Part shown: positions 22,090 to 31,771 of the stretch, piece by piece
How the letters are laid out: every line of letters starts with the position of its first letter
How positions within the stretch are numbered: the first letter of the stretch is position 1
Assembly (NCBI RefSeq): GCF_001665685.1
Contig: NZ_LZTB01000068.1
Location: 1 to 33,524 of the forward strand
DNA from: Mycobacterium sp. 852013-50091_SCH5140682
GTDB taxonomy: Bacteria; Actinomycetota; Actinomycetes; Mycobacteriales; Mycobacteriaceae
Direction of reading: 5' to 3'
DNA: 33,524 nucleotides
Notes under the pieces: generated by a model
What the model was told of the DNA's origin: nothing
Seen by the model: the letters and a program-made list of their open reading frames with translations, nothing else
Databases searched by the model: none
Translations under genes and position numbers: made by a program

Positions 22090-23405
22090 GGCAGGTTCAG
22101 ACCTCGGGCCAGGTCGAAGAGCCCGGCGAGCCAACATGCCAGCGGTACCACCGACGCCAGTGCCAGGTATTCCACGGCATCGAGGACGCGGGTGGCGCGG
22201 TGACCGGCTGCCAGGGTGGCCATCCGCGGCGTGAGTGCCGCCAGTCCCGCGCTGACGGCAATGCCTGCCGCCCAGTGCGCGGATTCCGGCGACCACGCCA
22301 CGATGAGAACGAATAGCGCTGTGGTGGCGGCGAATCCGGCTACCGCGAGCGCGATCCGGCACGGGCCTGAAGCATACGAGCGGGCACGCAGCATCAGTGC
22401 CACCCCCACTGCGGCGGTGAATGCCACGGCTGCCGGCGTCACCGCGGGCCCAGCGCCGACACCGACAACCATCGTTCCCAACCCCGCCGCGGCGGAGAAC
22501 CCGGCGACCAGTCCCGTCAGCGTTCGGTGCCCGCGGAGCACGCGGCCGGCGACGTTGCCGTCAGGTTCATCGTCGTCGCCGGGGAGCGCAGGGGTGAGAC
22601 CGGCCAGCGCGATCGACAATCGCGGAGACGCCGTGAGCCCGCCCAGTGCTGCCGTGGCCACCACAGCCCCGAGCGCCGCCGTAGACATCGGCCAGATCAC
22701 CCCCACCCCGCTGATCACCCCGACAGTCGCGGTCGCCGCCACCACGGCGATCAAAATGACTGTGCTGCCGTCAGTTACCCGGAGCAGAACCGCGCCGACC
22801 GAAGCCGACGCCACCGCGGCCAGAAAGACATTCGCCGCTGCCGGGCCGCCAGGCACGACCAGAAATCCGAGCACTGCGGCCTGCAGCACCGCGCACATGT
22901 CCAGCGCGACGACTGAGTGCGGGCCACAGCGCACCCGGCGCGCGGCCAAGGCGGCGCAGGTCACGGCAACGGTCAGGGCCGCAGCGGTGGCGAGCCGGCC
23001 CACACCGTCCGCTGCGACCAGTGTCATCGCGCCGACCAGCACAGCGCCAAGACAACCGACCGGGCGTAACGCGGGGTGCTGGGGGTCCGGGATCGCCTCG
23101 GCGAGTGCACCGATCAGGGACGGGTCGCGGGGCCGTGGCTTCGGCACCGCAGCGGCACACAACAACAGCAGATCGCCGTCTCGAATGTCCTGCTGGCTCA
23201 AGGACATCGATTCGTCCAGTGCCGGCCCGCCGACGCGGGACAAACTCCAGCGGCGCGGTCCGGTTCCTGCACCGACGGCATCGGCGATGGCGGGTATCAG
23301 TTGCCCGACGGTCATCGACGACGGCAGACTCAGATCGACCGTCGCCGGCTCGTCGGCACCGGGCAACTCACAGTGAATCGCGACTCGGCACAATGCATTC
23401 GGCAC
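22086..23405 (-). CDS. eccD4: ESX-4 membrane channel subunit EccD4
   Basis: This 439-residue protein has an N-terminal ubiquitin-like (YukD-type) domain, about residues 1-90 (CRVAIHCELPG...VDLSLPSSMTVGQLIPAI...LLLLCAA). About eleven transmembrane helices follow, including the family stretch LPGDDDEPDGNVAGRVLRGHRTLTGLVAG between helices. Two copies of EccD per protomer form the membrane vestibule of the type VII pore. The start is a GTG at 23405, giving the normal length. It is divergent from eccC4, with 111 bp between the two starts. The 3' end is coupled to mycP4. Confidence 0.95.
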   Translation of the reverse strand: MPNALCRVAIHCELPGADEPATVDLSLPSSMTVGQLIPAIADAVGAGTGPRRWSLSRVGGPALDESMSLSQQDIRDGDLLLLCAAAVPKPRPRDPSLIGALAEAIPDPQHPALRPVGCLGAVLVGAMTLVAADGVGRLATAAALTVAVTCAALAARRVRCGPHSVVALDMCAVLQAAVLGFLVVPGGPAAANVFLAAVASASVGAVLLRVTDGSTVILIAVVAATATVGVISGVGVIWPMSTAALGAVVATAALGGLTASPRLSIALAGLTPALPGDDDEPDGNVAGRVLRGHRTLTGLVAGFSAAAGLGTMVVGVGAGPAVTPAAVAFTAAVGVALMLRARSYASGPCRIALAVAGFAATTALFVLIVAWSPESAHWAAGIAVSAGLAALTPRMATLAAGHRATRVLDAVEYLALASVVPLACWLAGLFDLARGLNLP

Positions 23406-23516
23406 GCCATCACCCCCCGGTTGACGCCAGTGAACACACCGTAGCCGAGCAGCGCGGGGGCGCAGTGCAGCAATTTCGGGTGGAACGGATCGGCTCCGGT
23501 GTGCGTCTTAACGTTG

Positions 23517-26500
23517 ATGGAGCTCACCGCGCAACCCCGGCCGAGCTCGCCGGCATCGCCCGGCGAGCTCGTCATCGATGCGCCGCCACCGGTGCCGACG
23601 AGTGCACCGACGAACCTCCTGGCCCGCCTGCTGCCGCTGGTACTTGTGCTCGCCGTGGTCGGCATGATGGTCGTCTACTTCGGATCCGGTGCCGCGGCCT
23701 CGCGCGGACCGATGTTCACGCTGTTCCCCGTGATGATGGTGATGTCGGCGCTCGGCACCCTGGCCTACAGCATCCGTGGCACCGGGCGGACCGCGGAACT
23801 CGATCGCGACCGGCGGAACTACCTGAACTATCTCGACGGCATCGACGTGGCGGCGGCGGGGACCGCCCGCGCACAGCGGGATTCGCTGTACACGCGCCAT
23901 CCGGACCCGGATGTGCTGTGGATGTTGGTCGGTACTGACCGCATGTGGCGACGTGGGCCTGGCGATCCCGATTTCTGTGTGGTCCGCATCGGTGTCGGGG
24001 ACGTCGTGCCGGCCGCCAGGCTGGTCGCGCTCGAGTCGGCTGCGGGTGCCGAGCAGGATCCCGTGACAGCGGCCGCATTGCAGCGCGTGATCGGTCGACG
24101 GGCCATGGTGCCCGAGGCGCCGGTCACCGTGGAACTGCGCAAAACCGGGGTCCTCTCGATCGGCGGCGACCGCTCGCGCGCCCGGGCATTGATCCGCGCG
24201 ATCGTCTGCGGGCTGGCGGTATCGCACGGACCGCACGACGTGCGAGTCGCCGCGGCGCTGGACGACGCATCGGCGGCGCAGTGGGAGTGGCTGAAATGGC
24301 TTCCGCATCACCGGCATCCGCACGATGTCGAGAGCCATCTTCGCTACCGCACGCCCGCGGAGGCATCCCGCAGCGCAGTAGCCCCGCACCTGGTGGTCAT
24401 CGTCGATCACCCGGGTGCGCAACTGCCGCCACCTGCTACCGGCATCACCGTGGTGCACACCGGTGAGGGGGCCGGAAGCGCAGACCTGAGGCTTGATGTC
24501 GACTCGGACGACATCCTTTGGGACAGTGTGACGCTCGACGACGCGCTGACGTGTGCGCGACGGCTCGCGCCGCATCAGCCGGACGTATCGCTACGGGCAC
24601 CGACGGACTGGCCGGGTCTGCTCGGGGTGGGCAACCCCGCGGCGCTGGATCCCGAGTTCACCTGGCAGCGATCCGGTTCCGTACTACAGGTTCCGATCGG
24701 CGTCGGTGACGACGGCGCACCGGTGCACCTCGACCTCAAGGAGGCCGCCCAGAACGGTATGGGCCCGCACGGGCTGTGCGTGGGTGCCACCGGGTCGGGC
24801 AAATCCGAGTTCCTGCGAACCCTGACCCTGGGCTTGGTCGCGACGCATTCGCCCGAGGTGCTCAATCTGATCCTGGTCGACTTCAAGGGCGGCGCAACAT
24901 TTCTCGGCCTTCAGTCGGCACCGCACGTGAGCGCATTGATCACCAACCTCGCTGACGAGGCCGCGCTGGTCGCACGCATGGCTGATGCGTTGGCCGGGGA
25001 GATCACGCGCCGCCAGGAAATCCTGCGCGCGGCAGGAAATCTCGCGAACATCACCGAATACCAACGGCAACGGCCCGACCTGCCGCCGCTGCCCGCCCTC
25101 CTGATCATCGTCGACGAATTCTCCGAGCTGCTCTACCAGCATCCGGATTTCGCCGAACTCTTCGTCGCCATCGGCCGGCTGGGCCGGTCTTTGGGTATGC
25201 ACCTGCTGCTGGCCAGTCAGCGTCTCGACGAGGGCAGGCTGCGCGGGCTCGAAACCCATCTCTCCTACCGGGTGTGTCTGAAGACCTTCTCCGCAAGCGA
25301 ATCCCGTGCCGTGTTGGGAATCGCCGACGCTCACCAACTGCCGAGTACTCCGGGCGCGGCCTACCTGAAAACACCCGCCGGTGATCTGGTGCGGTTTCAC
25401 ACCGCATACGTCTCGACGCCGATGCCCGCGCCACTGCCGGCCAGGCCCACCGCGGTCCGCCGGTTCACGGCGGAATGGGCGTCGGCGGATGCGGTGTCGT
25501 GCCGCGAGACCGGCTCCACCCTGATAGACACGGTGCTCGCGCGTATCGCCGGGCACGGCAGGCCCGCACACCAGGTCTGGCTTCCGCCACTACCGGAGAT
25601 CGTGCCGCTGAGCGACGTGTTGCTGGCGGGCTGCACACCGTTGACGGTGTCGATCGGGTTGGTCGACAGCCCTTTCGAACAGCGACGTGACCGGCTCACC
25701 GTCACCCTGGACGGTGCCGCGGGCAACGTGGCGATCGTCGGCGGTCCACAGTCCGGCAAGTCGATCACCGCCAGGTCCCTGGTGATGGCCCTCGCGGCGA
25801 CACATCATCCCCGAGACGTCCAGATCTATTGCCTCGACTTCGGCGGTGGAGGCTTGGCGTCCCTGCTGGCGCTGCCCCATGTCGGTGCGGTGGCCGGCCG
25901 CCACGACCTGGACCTGGTGCGGCGCACGGTGGCGCAGTTGGAGGATGTGGTGCGCCGCAGGGAGGCGCGGTTCGGCGAACTGGGCATGGACTCGATGGCC
26001 GCGTATCGTCAGCGTCGCGCATCCGACCCGACGGCCACCGACGATGAATTCGGCGATGTGTTCCTGGTCGTCGACGGTTGGCCCGTATTGAGGCAGAACC
26101 TCGACGCGGTCGAGGCAGCAATCACCGGTATTGCCGCACAAGGTCTTTCGTATGGCGTGCACGTGGTGCTCACCGCGTCACGGTGGGCGGAATTCCGCCC
26201 ATCGGTCAAGGATCAGCTCGGCACCCGGATCGAACTGCGGCTCGGTGACCCCGCCGAATCGGAGATGGACCGCAAGCGTGCCCGCACCCTCGCCGACCGG
26301 CGCCCCGGACGGGGACTGACTCGAGAAGGCCGTGAGTTGCTGATCGGAGTACCTCGGCTCGACGGTGTGCCGGGTACGACGGGTCTGGTCGAGGCTGCCG
26401 CACGTGTCGGCCAGACACTGCGCGCTCAATATCCCGACATGTGTGCTCCGCCGATTCGGTTGCTCCCGACGGTGATCGACCATCGTGGTCTGCAGCAGGC

Positions 26501-27221
26501 CATCAAGACCCGGCCGGCCAGCCAGGTGCTCATCGGAATCGGTGAGCACGAACTACGGCCGGTGCTCCTGGATTTCACCGACCAGAGCAATCTGCTCGTG
26601 CTCGGTGACACCGGGTGCGGCAAGACCACGGCGTTGCGCACCCTGTGCGCCGAGCTGGCCGCGAACAACAGTGCCCGCGAGGTGCGTCTGCTCCTCATCG
26701 ACTTCCGACGCACGCTGCTCGGCGTGGTCGAGTCCGAGCATCTGGCCGGTTACGCCATCTCACCGGCGGCCGTGGCGACCCACCTGCCTGCTGCGCTGGA
26801 GCTGCTGCGAACCCGGATGCCCGGGCCCGACGTCACCCAGCGGCAGCTGCGCAGCCGCTCCTGGTGGTCCGGGCCGGAGTTCTACATCGTGATCGACGAC
26901 TACGATCTGGTCGTCGGCGACAACGCCAACCCGCTGAGCCCGCTACTCGAATACCTGCCGCATGCCAAGGATGTGGGACTGCACGTCGTCGTCGCCCGCA
27001 GGTCCGGGGGAGCGGCACGGGCCATGTTCGACCCGATGCTGGCACGGATGCGAGACCTCGGCTGCATGGGCCTCGTGATGAGCGCGGGCGCCGATGACGG
27101 TGTGCTGTTCGGTAGTGTGCGACCACGGCAGTTGCCGCCTGGGCGTGGCACACTCGTCACCCGTACCGGTGGCGATCAGGTGATCCAGGTGGCCGTCGTC
27201 CCCGAGCGAGAGATGCCGTGA
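23517..27221 (+). CDS. eccC4: ESX-4 motor ATPase EccC4 (FtsK/SpoIIIE family)
   Basis: This 1234-residue protein has two N-terminal transmembrane helices (about residues 34-52 and 62-84) and a stalk/DUF domain, then three FtsK/SpoIIIE ATPase domains. Their Walker A motifs are GATGSGKSEF (about residue 422), GGPQSGKSIT (about 740) and GDTGCGKTTA (about 1029). Domain 1 has a full Walker B with DE (ALLIIVDEFSELL). Domain 2 has VFLVVDGWPV and domain 3 FYIVIDDYDL, both without the catalytic Glu, as known for EccC proteins. EccC binds and drives Esx substrates through the pore. The ATG at 23517 is preferred over an upstream in-frame GTG at 23499. The stop overlaps the next gene by GTGA. Confidence 0.95.
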   Translation: MELTAQPRPSSPASPGELVIDAPPPVPTSAPTNLLARLLPLVLVLAVVGMMVVYFGSGAAASRGPMFTLFPVMMVMSALGTLAYSIRGTGRTAELDRDRRNYLNYLDGIDVAAAGTARAQRDSLYTRHPDPDVLWMLVGTDRMWRRGPGDPDFCVVRIGVGDVVPAARLVALESAAGAEQDPVTAAALQRVIGRRAMVPEAPVTVELRKTGVLSIGGDRSRARALIRAIVCGLAVSHGPHDVRVAAALDDASAAQWEWLKWLPHHRHPHDVESHLRYRTPAEASRSAVAPHLVVIVDHPGAQLPPPATGITVVHTGEGAGSADLRLDVDSDDILWDSVTLDDALTCARRLAPHQPDVSLRAPTDWPGLLGVGNPAALDPEFTWQRSGSVLQVPIGVGDDGAPVHLDLKEAAQNGMGPHGLCVGATGSGKSEFLRTLTLGLVATHSPEVLNLILVDFKGGATFLGLQSAPHVSALITNLADEAALVARMADALAGEITRRQEILRAAGNLANITEYQRQRPDLPPLPALLIIVDEFSELLYQHPDFAELFVAIGRLGRSLGMHLLLASQRLDEGRLRGLETHLSYRVCLKTFSASESRAVLGIADAHQLPSTPGAAYLKTPAGDLVRFHTAYVSTPMPAPLPARPTAVRRFTAEWASADAVSCRETGSTLIDTVLARIAGHGRPAHQVWLPPLPEIVPLSDVLLAGCTPLTVSIGLVDSPFEQRRDRLTVTLDGAAGNVAIVGGPQSGKSITARSLVMALAATHHPRDVQIYCLDFGGGGLASLLALPHVGAVAGRHDLDLVRRTVAQLEDVVRRREARFGELGMDSMAAYRQRRASDPTATDDEFGDVFLVVDGWPVLRQNLDAVEAAITGIAAQGLSYGVHVVLTASRWAEFRPSVKDQLGTRIELRLGDPAESEMDRKRARTLADRRPGRGLTREGRELLIGVPRLDGVPGTTGLVEAAARVGQTLRAQYPDMCAPPIRLLPTVIDHRGLQQAIKTRPASQVLIGIGEHELRPVLLDFTDQSNLLVLGDTGCGKTTALRTLCAELAANNSAREVRLLLIDFRRTLLGVVESEHLAGYAISPAAVATHLPAALELLRTRMPGPDVTQRQLRSRSWWSGPEFYIVIDDYDLVVGDNANPLSPLLEYLPHAKDVGLHVVVARRSGGAARAMFDPMLARMRDLGCMGLVMSAGADDGVLFGSVRPRQLPPGRGTLVTRTGGDQVIQVAVVPEREMP

Positions 27222-28354
27222 CGACCGCCGTCATCGAGGCAGGCCCGGTACTGGTGCGCGGCCCCGGCACGGTTCCTGACGAGTCTGCGCGGATCGCCGT
27301 GGAGTGCATCGACGACACCGTGGCGCTCGTCGATGACGAACCGGTGCCGGTCGACGACCTGTGGGCTCAGGTCATTCGTGCGGCTGCCGGCCGGCACCTC
27401 GAGGCACCGATCGTCGTGTGCCCGACGTGGTGGACCACCGACCAGACCGACCGGGTCCGGACTGCGGTTGCCGACCTCGACGGTGTTGTGCTGCACCGGG
27501 CTCAGGCCCTCGCCGCGGCGCTGGACGCCCCGTCATGGGCGGTGGTGGAGATCGCCGACGAGCTGATCATGGTGTCGTGCGAGGACAGTGAATCGGTGCG
27601 TTTGGTCCGCCGGGGTACGCCGTCCGCATTGGCACGCGAAGTGGCCGGGGCGACCCGAAGAGCCGCCCAGGTCGTCGTCGACGCGCCGGGTGAGGTCGGC
27701 GGTGCCGCTGCGCTGGCGCGCGCGGTCGGCGACGCCGTACGCGCCTGCGGCACAACGATATCCATGGCCGGTCCCCGGATGATGGCGAACGGCGCGCGGG
27801 TAGCCGTTCCGCGAGAGGAGGTCCGCCCGGCCACCGTGACCAGGCGCCGTCGGGACAACCGCTATCTCATCGGGATCGCTGTAGCCGTAGCGCTCACATG
27901 TGCGGGCCTGGCCGCCCGGCCCGCTGCCCTGCCCAGGCAGACGGCGTTGGTGGAGGGCCGGGTCAGCATGCAGACCCCGGCGGATTGGCATGTGCGCCGG
28001 GTGACGTCTGGCCCGGGATCAGCTCGGGTGGAGGTGGTTTCGGTGGCCGATCCGGATACCGTCATCTATCTGACCCAGTCGCCGATCGACACGGCCGACC
28101 CGCAGACGGTGGCCGACACGTTGCGGCGCGCTCTGGACAAACAACCGGCGGGGGTTTTCACCGACTTCAACCCGGCCGACCGCATCGCCGACCGTCCAGT
28201 GGTCAGCTACCGCGAGGTCCGCGGCGGGCGGGAGATCGGTTGGGCGGTGTTCGCGGACAAGACGGTCCGCATCGCCGTCGGCTGCCAAGGCCCCGCGGAC
28301 CGGCGCGCGGCGCCGTGCGAGGAGGCGATCCGCTCTGCGCACGCTGTGCTGTGA
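27218..28354 (+). CDS. Type VII secretion-associated protein, Rv3446c-like
   Basis: This 378-residue protein is of the type found only in ESX-4 loci (Rv3446c). The N-terminal cytosolic region (about 1-200) is built of alternating strands and helices, reminiscent of actin-like ATPase folds (IVVCPTWWTTDQTDRV, HRAQALAAALDA, VVVDAPGEVGG). A basic TRRRRDNR segment leads to one transmembrane helix (about 210-228). A periplasmic domain of about 145 residues follows, with two Cys (GCQGPADRRAAPC). The GTG at 27218 overlaps the eccC4 stop, so it is coupled to the motor ATPase. The exact role in secretion is not known. esxU follows 72 bp later. Confidence 0.88.
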   Translation: MTTAVIEAGPVLVRGPGTVPDESARIAVECIDDTVALVDDEPVPVDDLWAQVIRAAAGRHLEAPIVVCPTWWTTDQTDRVRTAVADLDGVVLHRAQALAAALDAPSWAVVEIADELIMVSCEDSESVRLVRRGTPSALAREVAGATRRAAQVVVDAPGEVGGAAALARAVGDAVRACGTTISMAGPRMMANGARVAVPREEVRPATVTRRRRDNRYLIGIAVAVALTCAGLAARPAALPRQTALVEGRVSMQTPADWHVRRVTSGPGSARVEVVSVADPDTVIYLTQSPIDTADPQTVADTLRRALDKQPAGVFTDFNPADRIADRPVVSYREVRGGREIGWAVFADKTVRIAVGCQGPADRRAAPCEEAIRSAHAVL

Positions 28355-28426
28355 AATCGGGTGGAACCGAATCGGCCCCGCCTGCGTCGAATTGATATAC
28401 CCCGCAAGACAACCGGAAGGTGCGAG

Positions 28427-28747
28427 ATGGCTTCAGCTTCGGGATCCCTTGGTACCGACTTCGATGTGATGACCACTGCGGCCGGCCGGATCGATGTCGT
28501 CAACGATGACATCCGCGCCATGCTGCAGACGTTCATCGGGCGAATGAGCAGTGTGCCACCGTCAGTGTGGGGTGGGGCGGCGGCTGTGCGGTTCCGTGAT
28601 GTGGTCGACCGCTGGAACAGTGAATCGCTCAAGCTGCACACCGCGCTTCAGCGTATCGCCGAAACCATCCGCTACAACGAACGCACGCTCCGTGAAGCTG
28701 CCGAGGGACATTCGCAGCAGCTCGGTGCCGTCGCGGACACCCTGTGA
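28427..28747 (+). CDS. esxU: WXG100 protein EsxU
   Basis: This 106-residue secreted Esx protein of ESX-4 starts with an ATG at 28427, with GGAAGG six bases upstream. It is a helical hairpin with the turn motif VWGGAAAVRF (W48-G49-G50), which satisfies WXG. The C-terminal helix carries RYNERTLREAAE, resembling the YxxxD/E secretion signal. It pairs as a heterodimer with the product of the next gene, esxT, 16 bp downstream. GATATA at 28394-28399 might be a -10, though cotranscription with the ESX-4 genes upstream is also likely. Confidence 0.93.
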   Translation: MASASGSLGTDFDVMTTAAGRIDVVNDDIRAMLQTFIGRMSSVPPSVWGGAAAVRFRDVVDRWNSESLKLHTALQRIAETIRYNERTLREAAEGHSQQLGAVADTL

Positions 28748-28763
28748 CCGATCGGAGCGACGC

Positions 28764-29060
28764 ATGAGCCAAGTACTGTCCTACAACTTCGGTGAGATCG
28801 AATACACGGTGCGCCAAGAGATTCACACCACCTCGACCCGGCTGAACGCCGCCCTTGAGGACCTGCGCACACAGCTCGCCCCGCTGCAGCGTGTCTGGAC
28901 TCGCGAAGCCGCCGAGGCGTATCAGCTGGAACAGACGCGCTGGAACCAGGCCGCAACGTCCCTCAACGAGATCCTGTTCAACCTGGGCAATGCGGTTCGC
29001 GACGGCGCCGACGATGTGGCCGCCACCGACCGCAGTGCCGCCAACACGTGGGGCTATTGA
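28764..29060 (+). CDS. esxT: WXG100-like protein EsxT
   Basis: This 98-residue partner of EsxU is helical throughout (SYNFGEIEYTVRQEIHTTSTRLNAALEDLRTQLAPL). The turn holds W45-T46-R47 rather than WXG; from memory M. tuberculosis EsxT has the same WTR. The downstream helix is AAEAYQLEQTRWNQAATSLNEILFNLGNAV. It starts 16 bp after esxU (GATCGGAGCG provides a ribosome binding site) and ends by overlapping the convergent membrane-protein gene by seven bases. EsxT and EsxU are secreted as a dimer through ESX-4, which should fail here because EccB4 is broken. Confidence 0.93.
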   Translation: MSQVLSYNFGEIEYTVRQEIHTTSTRLNAALEDLRTQLAPLQRVWTREAAEAYQLEQTRWNQAATSLNEILFNLGNAVRDGADDVAATDRSAANTWGY

Positions 29061-30064
29061 TCCCCACGGGCGAAGCTTGTGCGGTCCCGCTCGGAATGGA
29101 GAGGCCAGCGGGGCCGCACATTTCGCTGGGCGCGCAGCCATGACAGCTGGCCGGCCACGCGGCTGCGCTCGTCGCGGTAGTGCGTCGCCAGCCACGCCGC
29201 CCGGTACACGTCGCCTGCCCGCTCAGCTTTGGCGATGCGGTCGTGCTCACGCGCGTCGAGCCACGACAGCCGCAGCGCGAACACCGGCCCGGTCAGGGTC
29301 TGCATGGCACGGTCATACCCACTGCTGAGCAGTGAAAATGATTGGGCGGCCACGTTTTCTGCCTGCACCCTGGCGGTTTCAGCGTGTCCGCGGTAGTCGG
29401 TGGTGCTCAGCTGCCTGCGGGTGCGGTCCACCAGGGCGCGCCAATTGACCGGGGTGTGGAAGGAGGCCAGTGCGGCGTTCACGGCAGCCAGTGAGCTGAG
29501 CGTTCCACCGTGGGCGCGGTCTCGGATGTCGGCGGCCCGCTCGAACACCGCGGCCATCGTCGGGGCCGGGGTCCTGGTGATCAGTTCAGTGGTTGGCCTG
29601 ATCAATTCGGTTGGGGCACCGAAGTGTTCGAACACCGCGCGGGTCAGGCCGTCATTGCGGACGAAATTGCCGACAGCGCGGTACAGCCAACCCGCCATCA
29701 GGAGCGCCGGGATCCCGAACAGCACCTGGTAGACCCACCACGCGTCGACCCACAGCAATGCGTAGTAGACGACCAGCGCGGTCAGCAATCCCAGACCAAC
29801 CAATGCGAGCCGGGTGATCTCCATGCCGCGCTGCGGATACTGCGCCCGGTAGGCCACCGCAAGGGTGACCCGGTCGATGTCGGCGGCGATCTGCACGCTA
29901 CCGGGCGTTGTGGCAGGCAGTTTCTCGGCGAGCAGCAGTGAGCGGTACAGCCCGCGCTGCAGTTGCCCCTTCGTGGTGAAGTCGGTGTGGCCGGTGGCCA
30001 CGCCGATCACCGCGGGGGCAACCGCGACCAATGGCGCGCAGGCCATCACGACGTCGTACAGCAT
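29054..30064 (-). CDS. Mycobacterial membrane protein of unknown function
   Basis: This 336-residue protein has an N-terminal hydrophobic helix (about 5-24) and a central pair of helices (about 84-105 and 110-130, LALVGLGLLTALVVYYALLW and YQVLFGIPALLMAGWLY). A long, mostly helical, charged C-terminal region follows (ALVDRTRRQLSTTDYRGHAETARVQAENVAAQSF...). I do not recognise a named family or catalytic motif. The ATG at 30064 is the natural start. It is convergent with esxT (7-bp overlap) and lies 29 bp after the stop of the helicase gene on the same strand, so it may be cotranscribed with it. Confidence 0.75.
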   Translation of the reverse strand: MLYDVVMACAPLVAVAPAVIGVATGHTDFTTKGQLQRGLYRSLLLAEKLPATTPGSVQIAADIDRVTLAVAYRAQYPQRGMEITRLALVGLGLLTALVVYYALLWVDAWWVYQVLFGIPALLMAGWLYRAVGNFVRNDGLTRAVFEHFGAPTELIRPTTELITRTPAPTMAAVFERAADIRDRAHGGTLSSLAAVNAALASFHTPVNWRALVDRTRRQLSTTDYRGHAETARVQAENVAAQSFSLLSSGYDRAMQTLTGPVFALRLSWLDAREHDRIAKAERAGDVYRAAWLATHYRDERSRVAGQLSWLRAQRNVRPRWPLHSERDRTSFARGDQ

Positions 30065-30093
30065 CGCTGCAGAGTCTAAGCGGCCCGAGCCGT

Positions 30094-31479
30094 TTAGTGT
30101 TTGCTGTTACCCGCGGCGTCGTTGGGACGACTCGGCCGGCGCCGCCGGCCATTGCGGGCCGCGGGGCTTCCGGCACGGGAGCCGGTGACCCCGGCAGGGT
30201 GCCCCGCGTTGCGCGGCTTGTTGCGCCCCGGTTGCGCGGGCTGAGGCCGGGCCGGCTTCGGCTCGAGACGCTTGAGCTCACCGAAAACCCGCTCGCCGGG
30301 GGCGATCTGCTGCAGCACCGGATGATCGGTGCCGTTGATGCGGGTGATCGTCGGCTTGACGCCGGCCTTGCGGGTGAGGTTCCGCACGTCCGACACCTGC
30401 GCGTCGTGCATGAGGGTCACCACGGTGCCCTCGTTGCCGGCGCGCGCGGTACGTCCGGAGCGGTGCAGATACGCCTTGTGCTCGACCGGCGGGTCCGCGT
30501 GCACCACCAGGTTCACATCATCGACGTGAATTCCGCGGGCGGCGATGTCGGTGGCAACCAGCACGGTGGCAGAGCCGTCGGAGAATGCGGTGAGATTGCG
30601 AGTTCGCGCGTTCTGCGAGAGGTTGCCGTGCAGCTCGACCGCGGAGATGCCTCGCGAATTGAGCTGGCGGGTCAGGTTTTTCGCGCCGTGCTTGGTACGC
30701 GCGAACACGATGGTTCGGCCGGGAGCCGCGGCAAGGTCGGCGACGACGTTAACGCGGGCCGCGTTGTCCACGTGCAGTACGTGGTGCACCATCGCGGAGA
30801 CGGGCGACTGCGCCGAATCGACGCTGTGCACCACCGGATCGTGCAGGTAGCGCTTGACCAGCACGTCGACGCCGGCATCGAGGGTGGCCGAGAAGAGCAG
30901 CCGCTGACCGTCTTTCGGGGTCTTGTCCAGCAGACGCTTGACGCCGGGCAGGAAGCCCAGGTCGGCCATGTGGTCGGCTTCGTCGAGCACGGTGATCTCG
31001 ACGGCGGACAGGTCGGCGTGGCCGGATCGCACATGGTCCTCCAGCCGGCCTGGGCAGGCGATCACCACGTCTACGCCCTGCTTGAGGGCCGAAATCTGCG
31101 GGCCGGGGCCAACTCCGCCGAAGATGTTGATCGACTTCAGGCCGGTTGCGGCGGCCAGCGGGGCCAGCGACGCCTCGATCTGGGTGACGAGTTCGCGGGT
31201 AGGCGCGAGAATCAGGGCGCGCGGTCGACGCGACATCCGGCGACTCTCGCTGCGGGCGAGCCGGGCGACCAAAGGCAGCAGGAACGCGTAGGTCTTGCCG
31301 GACCCGGTGCGGCCGCGGCCGAGCACGTCGCGGCCAGTCAACGAGTCGGGCAGGGTGGCGGCCTGGATCGGGAACGGCGAGGTGACGCCGTTGGCGGCGA
31401 GGGTGGTGACGATCTCGGCGGGAAGGCCGAGCTCGGCGAACGTGGGCACAGTGCTGCCACTGTGGTTTGGCGCAGACAA
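30094..31479 (-). CDS. rhlE: DEAD-box ATP-dependent RNA helicase, RhlE-like
   Basis: This product of about 461 residues has all helicase motifs in order: Q-motif region (FAELGLPAEIVTTLAANGVTSPFPIQ), motif I GRTGSGKT (56-63), PTREL, GG, CPGRL in place of the usual TPGRL, DEAD, SAT, ARGIHVDDVNLVVHAD and HRSGRTARAG. A basic Arg/Pro/Gly-rich tail (PQPAQPGRNKPRN...) probably binds RNA. The family unwinds short RNA duplexes in ribosome assembly and RNA decay; the M. tuberculosis homologue is Rv3211. The start is uncertain. TTG at 31479 has GGAG at a good distance, and GTG at 31449 is the alternative. Upstream in-frame codons to 31689 look non-coding. Confidence 0.92.
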   Translation of the reverse strand: MSAPNHSGSTVPTFAELGLPAEIVTTLAANGVTSPFPIQAATLPDSLTGRDVLGRGRTGSGKTYAFLLPLVARLARSESRRMSRRPRALILAPTRELVTQIEASLAPLAAATGLKSINIFGGVGPGPQISALKQGVDVVIACPGRLEDHVRSGHADLSAVEITVLDEADHMADLGFLPGVKRLLDKTPKDGQRLLFSATLDAGVDVLVKRYLHDPVVHSVDSAQSPVSAMVHHVLHVDNAARVNVVADLAAAPGRTIVFARTKHGAKNLTRQLNSRGISAVELHGNLSQNARTRNLTAFSDGSATVLVATDIAARGIHVDDVNLVVHADPPVEHKAYLHRSGRTARAGNEGTVVTLMHDAQVSDVRNLTRKAGVKPTITRINGTDHPVLQQIAPGERVFGELKRLEPKPARPQPAQPGRNKPRNAGHPAGVTGSRAGSPAARNGRRRRPSRPNDAAGNSKH

Positions 31480-31771
31480 AATGAAACTCCGAAAAGTAGA
31501 GGGCGGTCGTCCTGCCCGGCGCGGGTGATATCCCGCGGCGCTCGGTGTGACGATCGAGGAGGCGGCACTGGCAGAACAGATGTGCCGATCGGCGATGAGT
31601 CTACCGGTACGAAACGGGGGATTGCGTGCCGGCGGGGTGTGACCTGCGCGACTGAGGGGCCACCTCTGGATGCGACGCGGGCCTGACATTTCTCCTTGCG
31701 AGCACGGTCAACTATCCTGGCGAACACGCGGTGGCCTGCGGAAATGGCATGCCGCGAGGAGCGTGATCGAG
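31480..31771. other. Divergent intergenic region between the helicase and GAF regulator genes
   Basis: This stretch of about 290 bases holds both promoters. Frames from both neighbours extend into it, but their translations are Arg/Pro-rich and unlike the family N-termini, so I treat it as non-coding leader. For DEAD-box genes a long 5' untranslated region would not be unusual. No clear structured RNA was recognised. Confidence 0.5.

Noticed and set aside
30031..31686. Long plus-strand open frame of about 550 codons opposite the DEAD-box helicase gene
   Set aside because: Its translation is low-complexity His/Val/Gly-rich antisense of a clear helicase with all motifs on the minus strand.
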